NCBI RefSeq assembly: GCF_004138325.1
Contig: NZ_SBLB01000012.1
Coordinates: forward strand, 1-64,000
Length of the DNA: 64,000 nt
Reading direction: 5' to 3'
From: Spirosoma sordidisoli
Lineage (GTDB): Bacteria > Bacteroidota > Bacteroidia > Cytophagales > Spirosomataceae
Shown: positions 7,957 through 16,056 of the stretch, one piece after another
Layout: every line of letters begins with the position of its first letter
Position numbering within the stretch: position 1 is the stretch's first letter
Translations under genes and position numbers: made by a program
The notes under the pieces: model-generated
Seen by the model: the letters and a program-made list of their open reading frames with translations, nothing else
What the model was told of the DNA's origin: nothing
The model's database searches: none

Positions 7957-8448
7957 TTAATTTTTTATCTGACTGTTTTCGACTACTGGGAAACCGTATT
8001 TCCGTAGCAGGTCGCAGAATCCCTTTGTGTAGGACAGTTTCCCCCCATTAACCGCCTGCACCATAGTCATCAGATCGACAATGGTGTCCGCACTTGCGCA
8101 GTAACCAGCCAAGTCTGCATTGAAGGCGTGAATGACCTTGCCCAGATCTGGCTGATCGAAATAGACAATCGGAGCAAACCAGCTATGCTTTTCCCGCATG
8201 ATCCGAATCTCGATCAACTCTTCGTGCGAAAGCTGACTACTGTCGAAGAGAACAATCAAGCGACTTCGACATAATGTAGAACGTAACGTAGCGGCTTGTC
8301 GAAACGCTGGCCAATCGGCTGCTATTTTGATAAGACACCCTGCCCGCTTCTCGGTTAAAGTGGTGGGAGATATCTCGATTTGACGTTGTTGGATGGAAGG
8401 CCCTACAAACCAGATTTCTTTTGATGAAATTGAAAAGAGCGTACACAT
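7957..8448 (-). CDS. Stand-alone receiver-like domain protein
   Basis: About 163 residues. The strand and helix order looks like a CheY/NarL receiver: EIWFVGPS (where the acidic pair is normally found), LIVLFDSSQL with an Asp at the usual phosphorylation site, WFAPIVYFDQPD, then a helix reading HAFNADLAGYCASADTI like the AGAxGYLxK region of NarL-type receivers. The acidic pair is missing and no output domain follows, so it may be a pseudo-receiver. I chose the Met at 8448 because the longer frame (to 8499) overlaps the T-tract of the lanB terminator. Its position behind the dehydratase gene suggests, but does not prove, a link. Confidence 0.55.
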   Translation of the reverse strand: MCTLFSISSKEIWFVGPSIQQRQIEISPTTLTEKRAGCLIKIAADWPAFRQAATLRSTLCRSRLIVLFDSSQLSHEELIEIRIMREKHSWFAPIVYFDQPDLGKVIHAFNADLAGYCASADTIVDLMTMVQAVNGGKLSYTKGFCDLLRKYGFPVVENSQIKN

Positions 8449-8497
8449 ACGGCGGATATGTGGCGATTTAAAGGACTTCTGGGTCCGGCCACATATC

Positions 8498-8535
8498 AAA
8501 AAAAGAGGTTGAACCGGATGGCTCCAACCTCTTTT
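8498..8535 (-). terminator. Strong intrinsic terminator after the LanB gene
   Basis: AAAAGAGGTTG (8501-8511) and CAACCTCTTTT (8525-8535) form an 11 bp perfect stem with a 13-nt loop. On the minus strand the stem is followed by a run of seven T, so transcription of the dehydratase gene should end here. The symmetry could also stop transcripts from the other side. Confidence 0.85.
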
Positions 8536-8592
8536 CGATCAACCTAAATCCGTATTCGGCCAATCCATAAAGGGGCATTTATGTTCGGTGAA

Positions 8593-11500
8593 CTACGTTG
8601 GCAAACGTAACATCTGACTGCTTTGCCTGGCTTGTTCAGAAGCGTACCGCCTGGCTAAAAAGTGGTACACCACGCCTTCACTCAACCGCTGATCGCTGCT
8701 GAAAAACCGATTGAAATGCATGTGCAGTAATGAAGCGATGAAATCTACTTCAGGTGGTTGCGCGGTCGATTCTGCGGTACGTACCGCTCGTAGTTGGCCA
8801 ATGAGGTGATTCATTTCCGAAGGCATGGCCAGCAATCGTGTTCTGTATGCTTCTTCGCGACACAAACAGCGGGCATGCCACACCCGATACTGTTCGTTCA
8901 GGTGCTTTCTCATTGCAGGGTTGTGGCCGTGTTCGGCAAGGAACCGTTCCTGAAGGGTATTCAGTAACCTTTCTTTCTGCATGAGTGTAAAGCCAAACCC
9001 ACCCAGCATCTGATCGGCCTGCTGACAGGCTACCCACCAATGCTCGTCCTCCTCCAGCTCATCTCGCCGGATGATCCAGTCAATAATCCATTGGCTATCA
9101 AGGCCAAATAGCTGTTCGCACTGTTCGATGGTTGTTGTTCCGTACCGCTCTACTTCCCGTTCATACGTATCAATCTGCACCGATTGAACCCGGTCCTGAT
9201 CGATCCATCCTTGCAGACTTGCCATTAAGGTGGCCAATACTTGGGCATTCGTTTCAGGCTGGCCAAAAAACCGAAGTCGGAGGTGTGGTTCCGGGTCGTA
9301 GTAACGAACGAAAAACCATTGTTGAATATGCCCCTGCCCAATGGCTTCGTCCGTGAACGGAGCTATGACACTCGTCAATAGTTCGTCAGCCGTTTGCTCT
9401 CCCACGTACACTTTTACATACAACCACTCACTGCCTGGTAGAAACGTGCGCTGGACAGTTCGGATAGACTCAGTAAACGGCGATGGTCGATAGGGGAGGG
9501 GAGCAGCGGTTTGCCTGAACGGGATGACCAGCTCGCCCGTGAACCGCCCTCCTTCGCCCGTCAGCCAGCAGGCTTCTGGCGTGGCCAGCCATTCTACAAG
9601 ACGTACCGTTTTGCGTTTTTGTAATTCCGTAAACAGAATTTGTCGGCACGGTGCTACGGTCAAGTCGAGCAACAATTCGTTGTCGGCTTCTGCCAGAGCA
9701 ACGTACCGGGGCAGCGTCAACGATTGTTGTACTTGATCGACCATCGCGTTGGCAGAAACCCAGTTTGTTTGCCAGTTGAGTTGCCATTGAGCACGGGACA
9801 CAACAATGTTCTGGTACGTTAGCCGGGGTAGGGCCGGTTGATCAGCCAGTGTTCCCCACGACCAACGCAGATGCAGTGACTCATCCTGATGGCTCAGATC
9901 GCTTAGGAAACGGTAGATGTCGTCGGAACCGTGATAGTTGTGAGCCGTTGAGTTACGGGGCAACACGCGTTTATCGTGTTTCTTAGACCACAGCTCAACA
10001 GTTTTACCGTCAGGCACCCGAATCCACAAATCCGACAACAATAATATATGGTCGTCACCGACCCCGCCAGGCGTTAGATATGGGATTTCATACGCCCGTA
10101 GACTTGGCCGACACACCACATTCCCAACCCGGCCCGTCGGTAAATGCACGATTTCCGCCAGTAAACAATCCGGGTATTGTTGGGCCTCCCAGTCGGTCAG
10201 TTCCTGCACTTGACGTGTTAGCACATCATCCAGCGCGGTAAAACGAGTCATCAGTGAAGCGGCAGTCGGGCCGGTCACGCTTTTCAAGACAATTTGAAAC
10301 TGACCGTTGTCGATAGCTTCAGTATCCGCTCCGAGCAAATCACCCAGTACGGCCCAGCTTCGTGCCGTTATCGACGCAGGCGTTTGCTCTTTTGCTAATT
10401 GGGTTAGTTCGGCATCCGTGATCGTCTGCGCTAGTTGCCCGGTTCGGAGAAAGTCTGTCAGTTTTGCCAGTCGGAAGGCATCAAGCTGATCGGAGACGGG
10501 CATTTTTCGGTTGCTTGCCGAGATAGTGAGTTGCTGAAGTAAGGCTGAATGCCCCGATGCACCCGCCAATCCATTCGGACCGTATCCGATCCCCGATTCG
10601 TGGTCCAAGGCCACCAGCAACGGTTTGGGTTCATTACCGTACCGGTCAAAGAAACGCCGGGCAAACGTACCTAATGTTTCCGGTACGTAGTGTGTTCGAA
10701 GCGGCATCAGCCGGGTGAGCTGCTGGCTAATTTTCCCAACCACTGGTTCACCGACGGTAACGGTTGCCGATAGACGTATCATATCCGTTTGCAGCACGTC
10801 GCCGGGCAGATCGTCTTCGCCCAACATGGCCCGCATCTGTTTGTCAAGGTTTACCAGTTCGGCTACCGACAAGTCAGGCTGACACAACGTATTCTGTAAC
10901 GTGGTTAATGACTGGACAACGGAGCTGGCGGCAGGAATTGACCGCAGCCGTTTCAGTACTTGCTCGAACGCAGGTGGCCCTGTTACACCCGGCTCCAGCT
11001 CACTGATGAGTACATGTTCGTTGATCAACGCATCGACGTACGTAGCGGCCTCCTTTTCAGTATCACCTGTGCATTGCTGAACCATCTCAATCAATGCCCG
11101 AGCCGTTACGCCGTTGGGTATCTGCTTTACGTGGTTCAGCAGGGCCTCAAGCAGTTCGTCACGCTCAACAGAATTGATATAGAAGGAGCGTTGCCCGTCG
11201 ATTAGTCGATAGGCAGAGTATCGGTACTGCCCCCCCAGTTGATATAGGCTATTATTGAGACAATATCGAAGCTCGCTCTGTATTGCCCGATGCTGCTCCA
11301 ATGACGCTATCAGCCTAGTCAGCCAGGCCATATCGGGCCGGGTACGTAGCGTACTATTGCCTGATACAAGGACACCTGAAGTCTGGTCAGAAAGGGAAAT
11401 GGAACTCACTCCAGCGAACAATCCAAATGGCGTACATCGGCTGCTCATGCGAACAATGTACCGCCACAAAGCCAACCGGGCCGCTTCAGAGGGGATACAT

Positions 11501-11709
11501 CCTGGATTATTCCGCCAATCCTGCCATACCTGATACAAAGCTGGCGATGCTACGTACAGGGCTTTTTCTGCCAGTGGCTGTTCCAACCACCAACGGAGAG
11601 TATTGTCGCCGAAATCAGCCAGGTGTTCCCACTGGGTGATCAGTTGATCAATTGAAAATAAGGGAGATCGCAGCAGTGCGAACCGGTAAGGCTGTGGCAA
11701 AGCGTTCAT
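8593..11709 (-). CDS. LanB-type full-length lantibiotic dehydratase
   Basis: A 1038-residue class I lanthipeptide-type dehydratase. The N-terminal glutamylation domain carries the family motif RCTPFGLFAG (residues 91-100). The C-terminal part, from about residue 760, is the SpaB_C/thiopeptide-type elimination domain (EWLYVKVYVG, then WFFVRYYDPEPHLRLRFFG). Known members use glutamyl-tRNA to glutamylate Ser and Thr of a precursor peptide, then eliminate to Dha or Dhb. No LanC cyclase, protease or exporter is seen nearby. The gene lies behind a 40-codon Ser/Thr-rich peptide gene and a hairpin, and downstream of a kinase/regulator pair on the same strand. Length is intact and no frameshift is visible. 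Confidence 0.9.
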   Translation of the reverse strand: MNALPQPYRFALLRSPLFSIDQLITQWEHLADFGDNTLRWWLEQPLAEKALYVASPALYQVWQDWRNNPGCIPSEAARLALWRYIVRMSSRCTPFGLFAGVSSISLSDQTSGVLVSGNSTLRTRPDMAWLTRLIASLEQHRAIQSELRYCLNNSLYQLGGQYRYSAYRLIDGQRSFYINSVERDELLEALLNHVKQIPNGVTARALIEMVQQCTGDTEKEAATYVDALINEHVLISELEPGVTGPPAFEQVLKRLRSIPAASSVVQSLTTLQNTLCQPDLSVAELVNLDKQMRAMLGEDDLPGDVLQTDMIRLSATVTVGEPVVGKISQQLTRLMPLRTHYVPETLGTFARRFFDRYGNEPKPLLVALDHESGIGYGPNGLAGASGHSALLQQLTISASNRKMPVSDQLDAFRLAKLTDFLRTGQLAQTITDAELTQLAKEQTPASITARSWAVLGDLLGADTEAIDNGQFQIVLKSVTGPTAASLMTRFTALDDVLTRQVQELTDWEAQQYPDCLLAEIVHLPTGRVGNVVCRPSLRAYEIPYLTPGGVGDDHILLLSDLWIRVPDGKTVELWSKKHDKRVLPRNSTAHNYHGSDDIYRFLSDLSHQDESLHLRWSWGTLADQPALPRLTYQNIVVSRAQWQLNWQTNWVSANAMVDQVQQSLTLPRYVALAEADNELLLDLTVAPCRQILFTELQKRKTVRLVEWLATPEACWLTGEGGRFTGELVIPFRQTAAPLPYRPSPFTESIRTVQRTFLPGSEWLYVKVYVGEQTADELLTSVIAPFTDEAIGQGHIQQWFFVRYYDPEPHLRLRFFGQPETNAQVLATLMASLQGWIDQDRVQSVQIDTYEREVERYGTTTIEQCEQLFGLDSQWIIDWIIRRDELEEDEHWWVACQQADQMLGGFGFTLMQKERLLNTLQERFLAEHGHNPAMRKHLNEQYRVWHARCLCREEAYRTRLLAMPSEMNHLIGQLRAVRTAESTAQPPEVDFIASLLHMHFNRFFSSDQRLSEGVVYHFLARRYASEQARQSSQMLRLPT

Positions 11710-11729
11710 TCAGATAAAGCGCAAAGCAA

Positions 11730-11759
11730 AAGGCCGTCAGCTTAAGAGTTGACGGCCTT
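11730..11759 (-). terminator. Hairpin between putative precursor gene and LanB gene (attenuator)
   Basis: AAGGCCGTCA (11730-11739) pairs perfectly with TGACGGCCTT (11750-11759) around a 10-nt loop. It sits 5 bp past the stop of the small peptide gene and 20 bp before the LanB start. The following minus-strand bases, TTGCTTTGCG, are only partly T-rich, so termination is probably leaky. Leaky hairpins between a precursor and its modifying enzyme are common in RiPP operons and keep the precursor in excess. Confidence 0.7.
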
Positions 11760-11764
11760 CGCAA

Positions 11765-11887
11765 TTAGAGGGTGAAGATGATGGTTAGATCAATCGTCGT
11801 TGGGTACTTAATTGGCCGGGGGTTCGTTTGCGGCATCCGTGAGCCAATTGATTTACTCTTCAGGCGGTTTGCTTTGTTAGCAGTCAT
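11765..11887 (-). CDS. Putative 40-residue RiPP precursor peptide
   Basis: ATG at 11887 to TAA at 11765 gives 40 codons, too short for usual gene calling. The N-terminal half is basic (MTANKANRLKSKSIGSR) and the C-terminal half is rich in Thr and Ile with a YPTTIDLTIIFTL end. It has nine Thr/Ser and no Cys. Position between the LytTR regulator and the LanB gene, followed directly by a hairpin, is what a precursor gene would show. Without Cys it could not form lanthionine rings, so the product would be a linear dehydrated peptide. No Gly-Gly leader motif is present. Coding status is inference from position and composition. Confidence 0.5.
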   Translation of the reverse strand: MTANKANRLKSKSIGSRMPQTNPRPIKYPTTIDLTIIFTL

Positions 11888-11943
11888 TGCATTAATGATT
11901 AATTGATGAAACAGATTTATTAAAAAAACAGGTACTCGCTTCG

Positions 11944-12681
11944 TTAAAGACCACTCCGAATCATACTGCCGACAATACCCCGGTACGTCGAGCCGACCCG
12001 AACGGTGTGTCCGTTTTGCATTTCAATCTGCTGACCGTTGGTTTGGCGAATTTTGGCCGTGTTGACAATGAAGGACCGATTCACCCGGATGAATAAGGGA
12101 GTGGGTAATAGTTTTTCCAATGCCGATACTCGCTGGTGGCTTACCACCACCTGCTCAGGCAGTTGAATTTTTACGTAGTCGCTCATGGCTTCGATCAGGA
12201 TAATGTCCTGACACGAAACATTAATGAGTTTGTTGCCGTCTTTCACCGATAATTGCCCTGTTGGGCTAACTGTTGGGTAGGCTAAAGAGGGTGCAGCCGG
12301 AAGTTCATCCGCAGCCTGCATTCGCTCCTGTACTTTCGTGATTGCTCGCACGAACCGACTGAATGTGATGGGTTTCAGAAGAAAATCCACCACATTGTTT
12401 TCGAATCCTTCAAAGGCAAATTCCTGATAACCAGAGGTTACCACTACCCAGGGGGCTTTACCAGGTAAGCTTTTCAGCAACTCGTAGCCGTTCATGCGCG
12501 GCAGGTTAATATCCAGTAGCAGCAAATCGGGTTTTAAGTTTTTGTACAACTCAATAGCTTGGAGCGCGTTGCCGGCAACCCCCACTACATCCAACATGGG
12601 AAGTTGGGCCATGTGGTCGAGGATGAGTTCCTGTGCCAGCGGTTCGTCGTCAACAAGCAGACATCGTATGGGCTTTGTCAT
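11944..12681 (-). CDS. LytTR-family response regulator
   Basis: About 245 residues from the ATG at 12681 (a start at 12702 is also possible). The receiver has the acidic pair D11/D12, the phospho-acceptor D57 (LLLLDINLP) and the LLKP lysine loop. After a Pro/Ala-rich linker comes a LytTR DNA-binding domain (IILIEAMSDYVKIQL, then FIRVNRSFIVNTAKI). It overlaps the end of the upstream kinase gene by about 30 bp, so the two are translationally coupled. The likely target is its own operon or the peptide/LanB genes that follow 57 bp downstream; that is inference. Confidence 0.92.
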   Translation of the reverse strand: MTKPIRCLLVDDEPLAQELILDHMAQLPMLDVVGVAGNALQAIELYKNLKPDLLLLDINLPRMNGYELLKSLPGKAPWVVVTSGYQEFAFEGFENNVVDFLLKPITFSRFVRAITKVQERMQAADELPAAPSLAYPTVSPTGQLSVKDGNKLINVSCQDIILIEAMSDYVKIQLPEQVVVSHQRVSALEKLLPTPLFIRVNRSFIVNTAKIRQTNGQQIEMQNGHTVRVGSTYRGIVGSMIRSGL

Positions 12682-13903
12682 GGTACATTGTGGTGTCTTC
12701 ATTCCACTTGAGTGGGATGGCTAACCGGACCGTAAACTGATCGGGTTGTTCAGCCAAGACGAGTTCATAAGCATGTTGAGGAAACAGTAACGCCAGCCGG
12801 CGTTTGACATTTTGCAGACCAATTCCTCCATCTGGTGTTGTTTGCTTTGGGATATCCGTTCGGTTGTTGACAACGGTCAGGGTTAGCCAACCCGACTCGT
12901 TGAGTTCTGTTGTCAGCGCGATCCGAACCCATCCATCACTGTACACAGCGTTCAGGCCATGTTTAAATGCATTTTCGATAAACGTTACCAGTAGGAGGGG
13001 AGGGATCTTCCAGTTGGCCATCTCAGGCTCTATCGCCGGTAATTGACACGTAATCACGCCGGGCTTATTATGTCGGATACGTTCCATGTCGATGTACCCG
13101 TAAATGAACTCCAACTCGTCAGTCAGAGGTACAAAATCTTGTCCCGTTCGGTACAACGTGTAACGCATCAACGTCGAGAGGTTTGCCAATGTATCGGCGG
13201 CTCGGTTGTCTTTTCGGTAGATGAGCGCGTAGATGTTGTTAAAGGCATTGAGCAGAAAATGCGGGTTGATTTGTTGTCGTAGAAACAGCAAGTCTTTCAT
13301 CACATTCTCTTTCTCTAAAGCCAGATTATCGACTTCCAGGCGACGACGTTCCTGTTCGATGGCCAACCGGGCCTGATTTCGAGCGTATCCATCCCGCACT
13401 GCCTTGATCAACAGCGGAGAGATTACATAAGAGATAAACTGCCCATATATGAAAAAGAGAATAACCGGATTAACCAGATACGCGTACCAGGGTGCGGTTA
13501 TAAATAGCTCAACCCGCCGTTCGAGGTACATAGGTAATGCGGTAAAGTGTGTTTGCGCATAGCTTAACAATACGTATGTATTGATGCACAAACACCCGTA
13601 GTACAGTAATAGCACCCCGATTAAACGCACTCCTCGCTTCCAGGTCGGTACTGATTCGTAGAGGACATAAGGCATCGCCCAGTAGCCAAGTGCAGCAAAC
13701 GACAGCACTGTCGTCAGAAACTGATGCGTGTTGACAATGTGGAGCAACGTGGAATTGGGCTTATCCTGAAAGGCGCGTACAAACTGACTGTACGTAACGG
13801 CGAACATAATTCCCCAATACACTATATGGCAGACAATACGACCCCAAGTAACAGGACGTTGAAAAGGCATAGCAATCCCACTGTCGTTCTGAAGCGAAGA
13901 CAT
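12650..13903 (-). CDS. LytS/YehU-type sensor histidine kinase
   Basis: A 417-residue membrane kinase. Four hydrophobic segments fall roughly at residues 20-45, 60-85, 93-118 and 140-165, followed by a coiled stretch, then a His_kinase (PF06580-type) domain with LRQQINPHFLLNAFNNIYAL, H215 being the phospho-acceptor, and a C-terminal HATPase with FIENAFKHGLN and GIGLQNVKRRL. It has no extracellular sensor domain beyond the membrane loops. It overlaps the LytTR regulator gene. Together they could sense a membrane-active peptide, as in some lantibiotic self-regulation systems; the ligand is unknown. Confidence 0.92.
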   Translation of the reverse strand: MSSLQNDSGIAMPFQRPVTWGRIVCHIVYWGIMFAVTYSQFVRAFQDKPNSTLLHIVNTHQFLTTVLSFAALGYWAMPYVLYESVPTWKRGVRLIGVLLLYYGCLCINTYVLLSYAQTHFTALPMYLERRVELFITAPWYAYLVNPVILFFIYGQFISYVISPLLIKAVRDGYARNQARLAIEQERRRLEVDNLALEKENVMKDLLFLRQQINPHFLLNAFNNIYALIYRKDNRAADTLANLSTLMRYTLYRTGQDFVPLTDELEFIYGYIDMERIRHNKPGVITCQLPAIEPEMANWKIPPLLLVTFIENAFKHGLNAVYSDGWVRIALTTELNESGWLTLTVVNNRTDIPKQTTPDGGIGLQNVKRRLALLFPQHAYELVLAEQPDQFTVRLAIPLKWNEDTTMYHDKAHTMSAC

Positions 13904-13931
13904 AGACGGTTACAGAAAATGGGATTATTGC

Positions 13932-14387
13932 TTAATTAGCCCTCTTCACCTTAAGGAGATCGACGAGTAAAGTAGCCTTGGCTCCAATCTCCATATTTTT
14001 CCGACCAGGAGAAGCGGTAGCGCGAACCAATACCTGCTTCACATTCTGACCCTTATCAGGCGTTGCTTGGGTGTAAATGCTCCAAATGCGGTTTGGTCCT
14101 TCAATCCAGCTTGCTGAACTTTCTGCGCCTTCTATCGGAAATGCTTCCTGTAGGTCAAGACGGTGCCCAACATACGTGTATCCGTTAGGAATTGTTACCG
14201 TCTTTTCAACAATTACGGTTGGCCGTCCGTCCTTGTTTTCAGCGTAAATCGGAACGGTAATGGTTGAATCAGGTAGTGGGTGTCCTGATAAGAGTTGACC
14301 CGACTGGGTACTAAATGGATGCGTACTTAAAACGGTGGAAGCATAGATACTTGCTGCCACCACCAGTTCATAAACTGACGAAAGCAT
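13932..14387 (-). CDS. Hypothetical 151-residue beta-rich protein
   Basis: Starts at ATG 14387. The first 22 residues are moderately hydrophobic (YELVVAASIYASTVLS), possibly a weak signal sequence, and the rest is beta-strand-rich with repeated Val/Thr patterns (TVIVEKTVTIPNG, KQVLVRATAS, ATLLVDLLKVKR). No family recognised. It ends 28 bp before the kinase start, in the same direction, so it may lead the kinase/regulator/peptide/LanB transcript. Confidence 0.55.
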   Translation of the reverse strand: MLSSVYELVVAASIYASTVLSTHPFSTQSGQLLSGHPLPDSTITVPIYAENKDGRPTVIVEKTVTIPNGYTYVGHRLDLQEAFPIEGAESSASWIEGPNRIWSIYTQATPDKGQNVKQVLVRATASPGRKNMEIGAKATLLVDLLKVKRAN

Positions 14388-14538
14388 AACTCAATATTAC
14401 GGGTTACTGATTGTCTATTAATTAGGTAGATTCGATAGTTTAACGTCTATCGAGTGTCAAATAGTGCGAATAATATTTAATTTTTTATCTGTTTTTAGAT
14501 ATTTCTGACTATCAGTGTGTTAGGCTCACTGACTTTTG

Positions 14539-15408
14539 TTAGTCAAACAACGTCGGCGTATTGGTAGGAATTGGTGTCGTCGCCGGTGAGACAATACCTT
14601 TTTCAAACGCCTCAAGAGAGTCCTCCGGCCTTGGTCGGGCATATAGTTGCTGCTTACCTGCCTGACTAACAATCGAAAAATTATTCAGGAAGTTTTCGAT
14701 CTCCTTATGCTGATGCGGGTGTTCCCGATGAATCTCCCGGATGTCGATGAAAATGATGTTGTACCGGGGTTGCGTAATGACTCCCTGCTTATCCCGTTGC
14801 GAATTTAGTAGATGCTCCTGCCCGTTTTCATATTCTTGCTCCCCATTGGGTGATCGGTACTTATAATTCAGAGTTACGTAGTGATAATCACGTTGGTAGT
14901 TCGATACAGCTAAGTCATATTCATCAAGGTGCTCAAGTACCTGTTGCCAAGTTTGAATTTCTTGCTGCATAAATCCAACCTGTCCTTTTCCGTCCGACAG
15001 TGCGGCCCCTGACAACTGATCGACTTTGTTCAACAGGATCTCTCGTTTGACGATGAGTTCATTGATGTAGTTCGTAATCCGTACGATCTTGTCCTCTCTT
15101 GGTAGATCAGCGTTTTTCAATACCCAATACCGATGCTTTTTGAAAAACGTCAATCGGACAGCCGGCTTATCAAAATTCACCAACTTGATAGTCCGGCAAT
15201 CAAAGTCTGCATAGTCAGCAAAGAGTGATTGAAGCCGACCATCGACAAAGTGGATGATACCAGTTCCATTCCATTCACCCTCAATGTCCCATTCATTACG
15301 ATCAGGGTGCAACTTATCAACGACGTTCATTAGACGAGTCAGGCCCCGCAGTTTCAGAGCGTACTCTTCAGGGGCGTAGCTTTTGCGTTTGCGGGATGCC
15401 TTCTCCAT
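14539..15408 (-). CDS. Hypothetical 289-residue protein beside the origin
   Basis: A soluble, charged protein of 289 residues with ATG at 15408. The first part is basic (ASRKRKSYAPEEYALKLRG), the middle has predicted helices (IVRITNYINELIVKREILLNKV), and the C-terminus is Thr/Pro-rich. No catalytic motif or TM segment found, and no family recognised. It is divergent from the rep gene across the origin region, a usual place for a replication-accessory or copy-control gene; that role is a guess. Confidence 0.6.
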   Translation of the reverse strand: MEKASRKRKSYAPEEYALKLRGLTRLMNVVDKLHPDRNEWDIEGEWNGTGIIHFVDGRLQSLFADYADFDCRTIKLVNFDKPAVRLTFFKKHRYWVLKNADLPREDKIVRITNYINELIVKREILLNKVDQLSGAALSDGKGQVGFMQQEIQTWQQVLEHLDEYDLAVSNYQRDYHYVTLNYKYRSPNGEQEYENGQEHLLNSQRDKQGVITQPRYNIIFIDIREIHREHPHQHKEIENFLNNFSIVSQAGKQQLYARPRPEDSLEAFEKGIVSPATTPIPTNTPTLFD

Positions 15409-15600
15409 TGTGAATGAATTTTAGCAAATATAATAAAATCGTCTAAGTTTCCTTTTAAAGGAAACTTAATATCCTTTTTACCAATCTATCCGTTGATTTT
15501 CTACTATTTTTTGATGGCTAATTTTAGCGTAACCTCTCAATGCCGCCTTCAAAATCAAAAGTTGTTTATTTTTTATTGTTCTGAGATTGATAATAGTAGG

Positions 15601-15609
15601 TGTGGATAA
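15601..15609 (+). other. DnaA box 1
   Basis: TGTGGATAA is the exact complement of the consensus DnaA box TTATCCACA. It lies 56 bp before the first iteron, in the AT-rich region upstream of the Rep_3 gene. Confidence 0.75.
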
Positions 15610-15645
15610 ACGATTGCTAAACGGTTGATTATCAATGGTCAGCAA

Positions 15646-15654
15646 TGTGGATAA
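15646..15654 (+). other. DnaA box 2
   Basis: A second exact TGTGGATAA in the same orientation, 45 bp after the first and 11 bp before the first iteron. Two consensus boxes in tandem next to iterons indicate a DnaA-assisted plasmid origin. Confidence 0.75.
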
Positions 15655-15664
15655 GTACCCCTTC

Positions 15665-15822
15665 GGCAATAGATCAGAGTAGTTAGGCAATGGTTCAGAG
15701 TAGTTAGGCAATAAAAAAGAGTTAACATTTAGGCTTAAAGGCAAGGCATTAGAGTAACAGAGGCAATAATTTAGAGTAAGATGGGCAATGAATTAGAGTA
15801 GTTAGGCAATGGATCAGAGTAA
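15665..15822 (+). repeat. Iteron array of the plasmid replication origin
   Basis: About seven direct repeats built on GGCAAT-nnn-TCAGAGTA or close variants. GGCAAT occurs at 15665, 15686, 15707, 15762, 15784 and 15805, with a variant at 15745, giving spacings of 21, 21, 22 and 21 bp where intact; the copies between 15712 and 15745 are degenerate. One more GGCAAT is at 15865, followed by a long A-rich stretch up to 16010 that could be the unwinding element. Iterons of this length bind Rep_3-type initiators, and such a gene follows. The short frame across the array is not a gene. Confidence 0.85.
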
Positions 15823-16056
15823 ATCATATAGTTGTTCGCCATCTCAAGGTGGATTATGAAGTCAGGCAATAAAAAAACGGCAAAAACCTTTAAAAATTTA
15901 AATATTGTGAATTAACCATAATATATTGATAATCAGTGAATTATAAATTCAAAGGCAAGAAATTTAAGTCATAAATGATGCTCTATCGACGTAAATTGAG
16001 CAAACATTGTCTTGGTGGCTTTGCTTTTAACTGACGAAACTAGGTACTTTAAGTGC

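Noticed and set aside
7957..8499. Longer version of the receiver-like protein starting at 8499
   Set aside because: Its first codons overlap the T-tract of the LanB terminator; the internal Met at 8448 is more plausible.
15478..15744. An 88-codon minus-strand frame with LPNYSE/LPNYSD repeats
   Set aside because: The repeats are the iterons read as codons; the frame lies in the origin and has no start context or protein-like remainder.
15665..15822. Regular repeats that might be a CRISPR array
   Set aside because: Units are only 21-22 bp including the variable part, there is no room for spacers and no cas gene; DnaA boxes and a Rep_3 gene show an origin.
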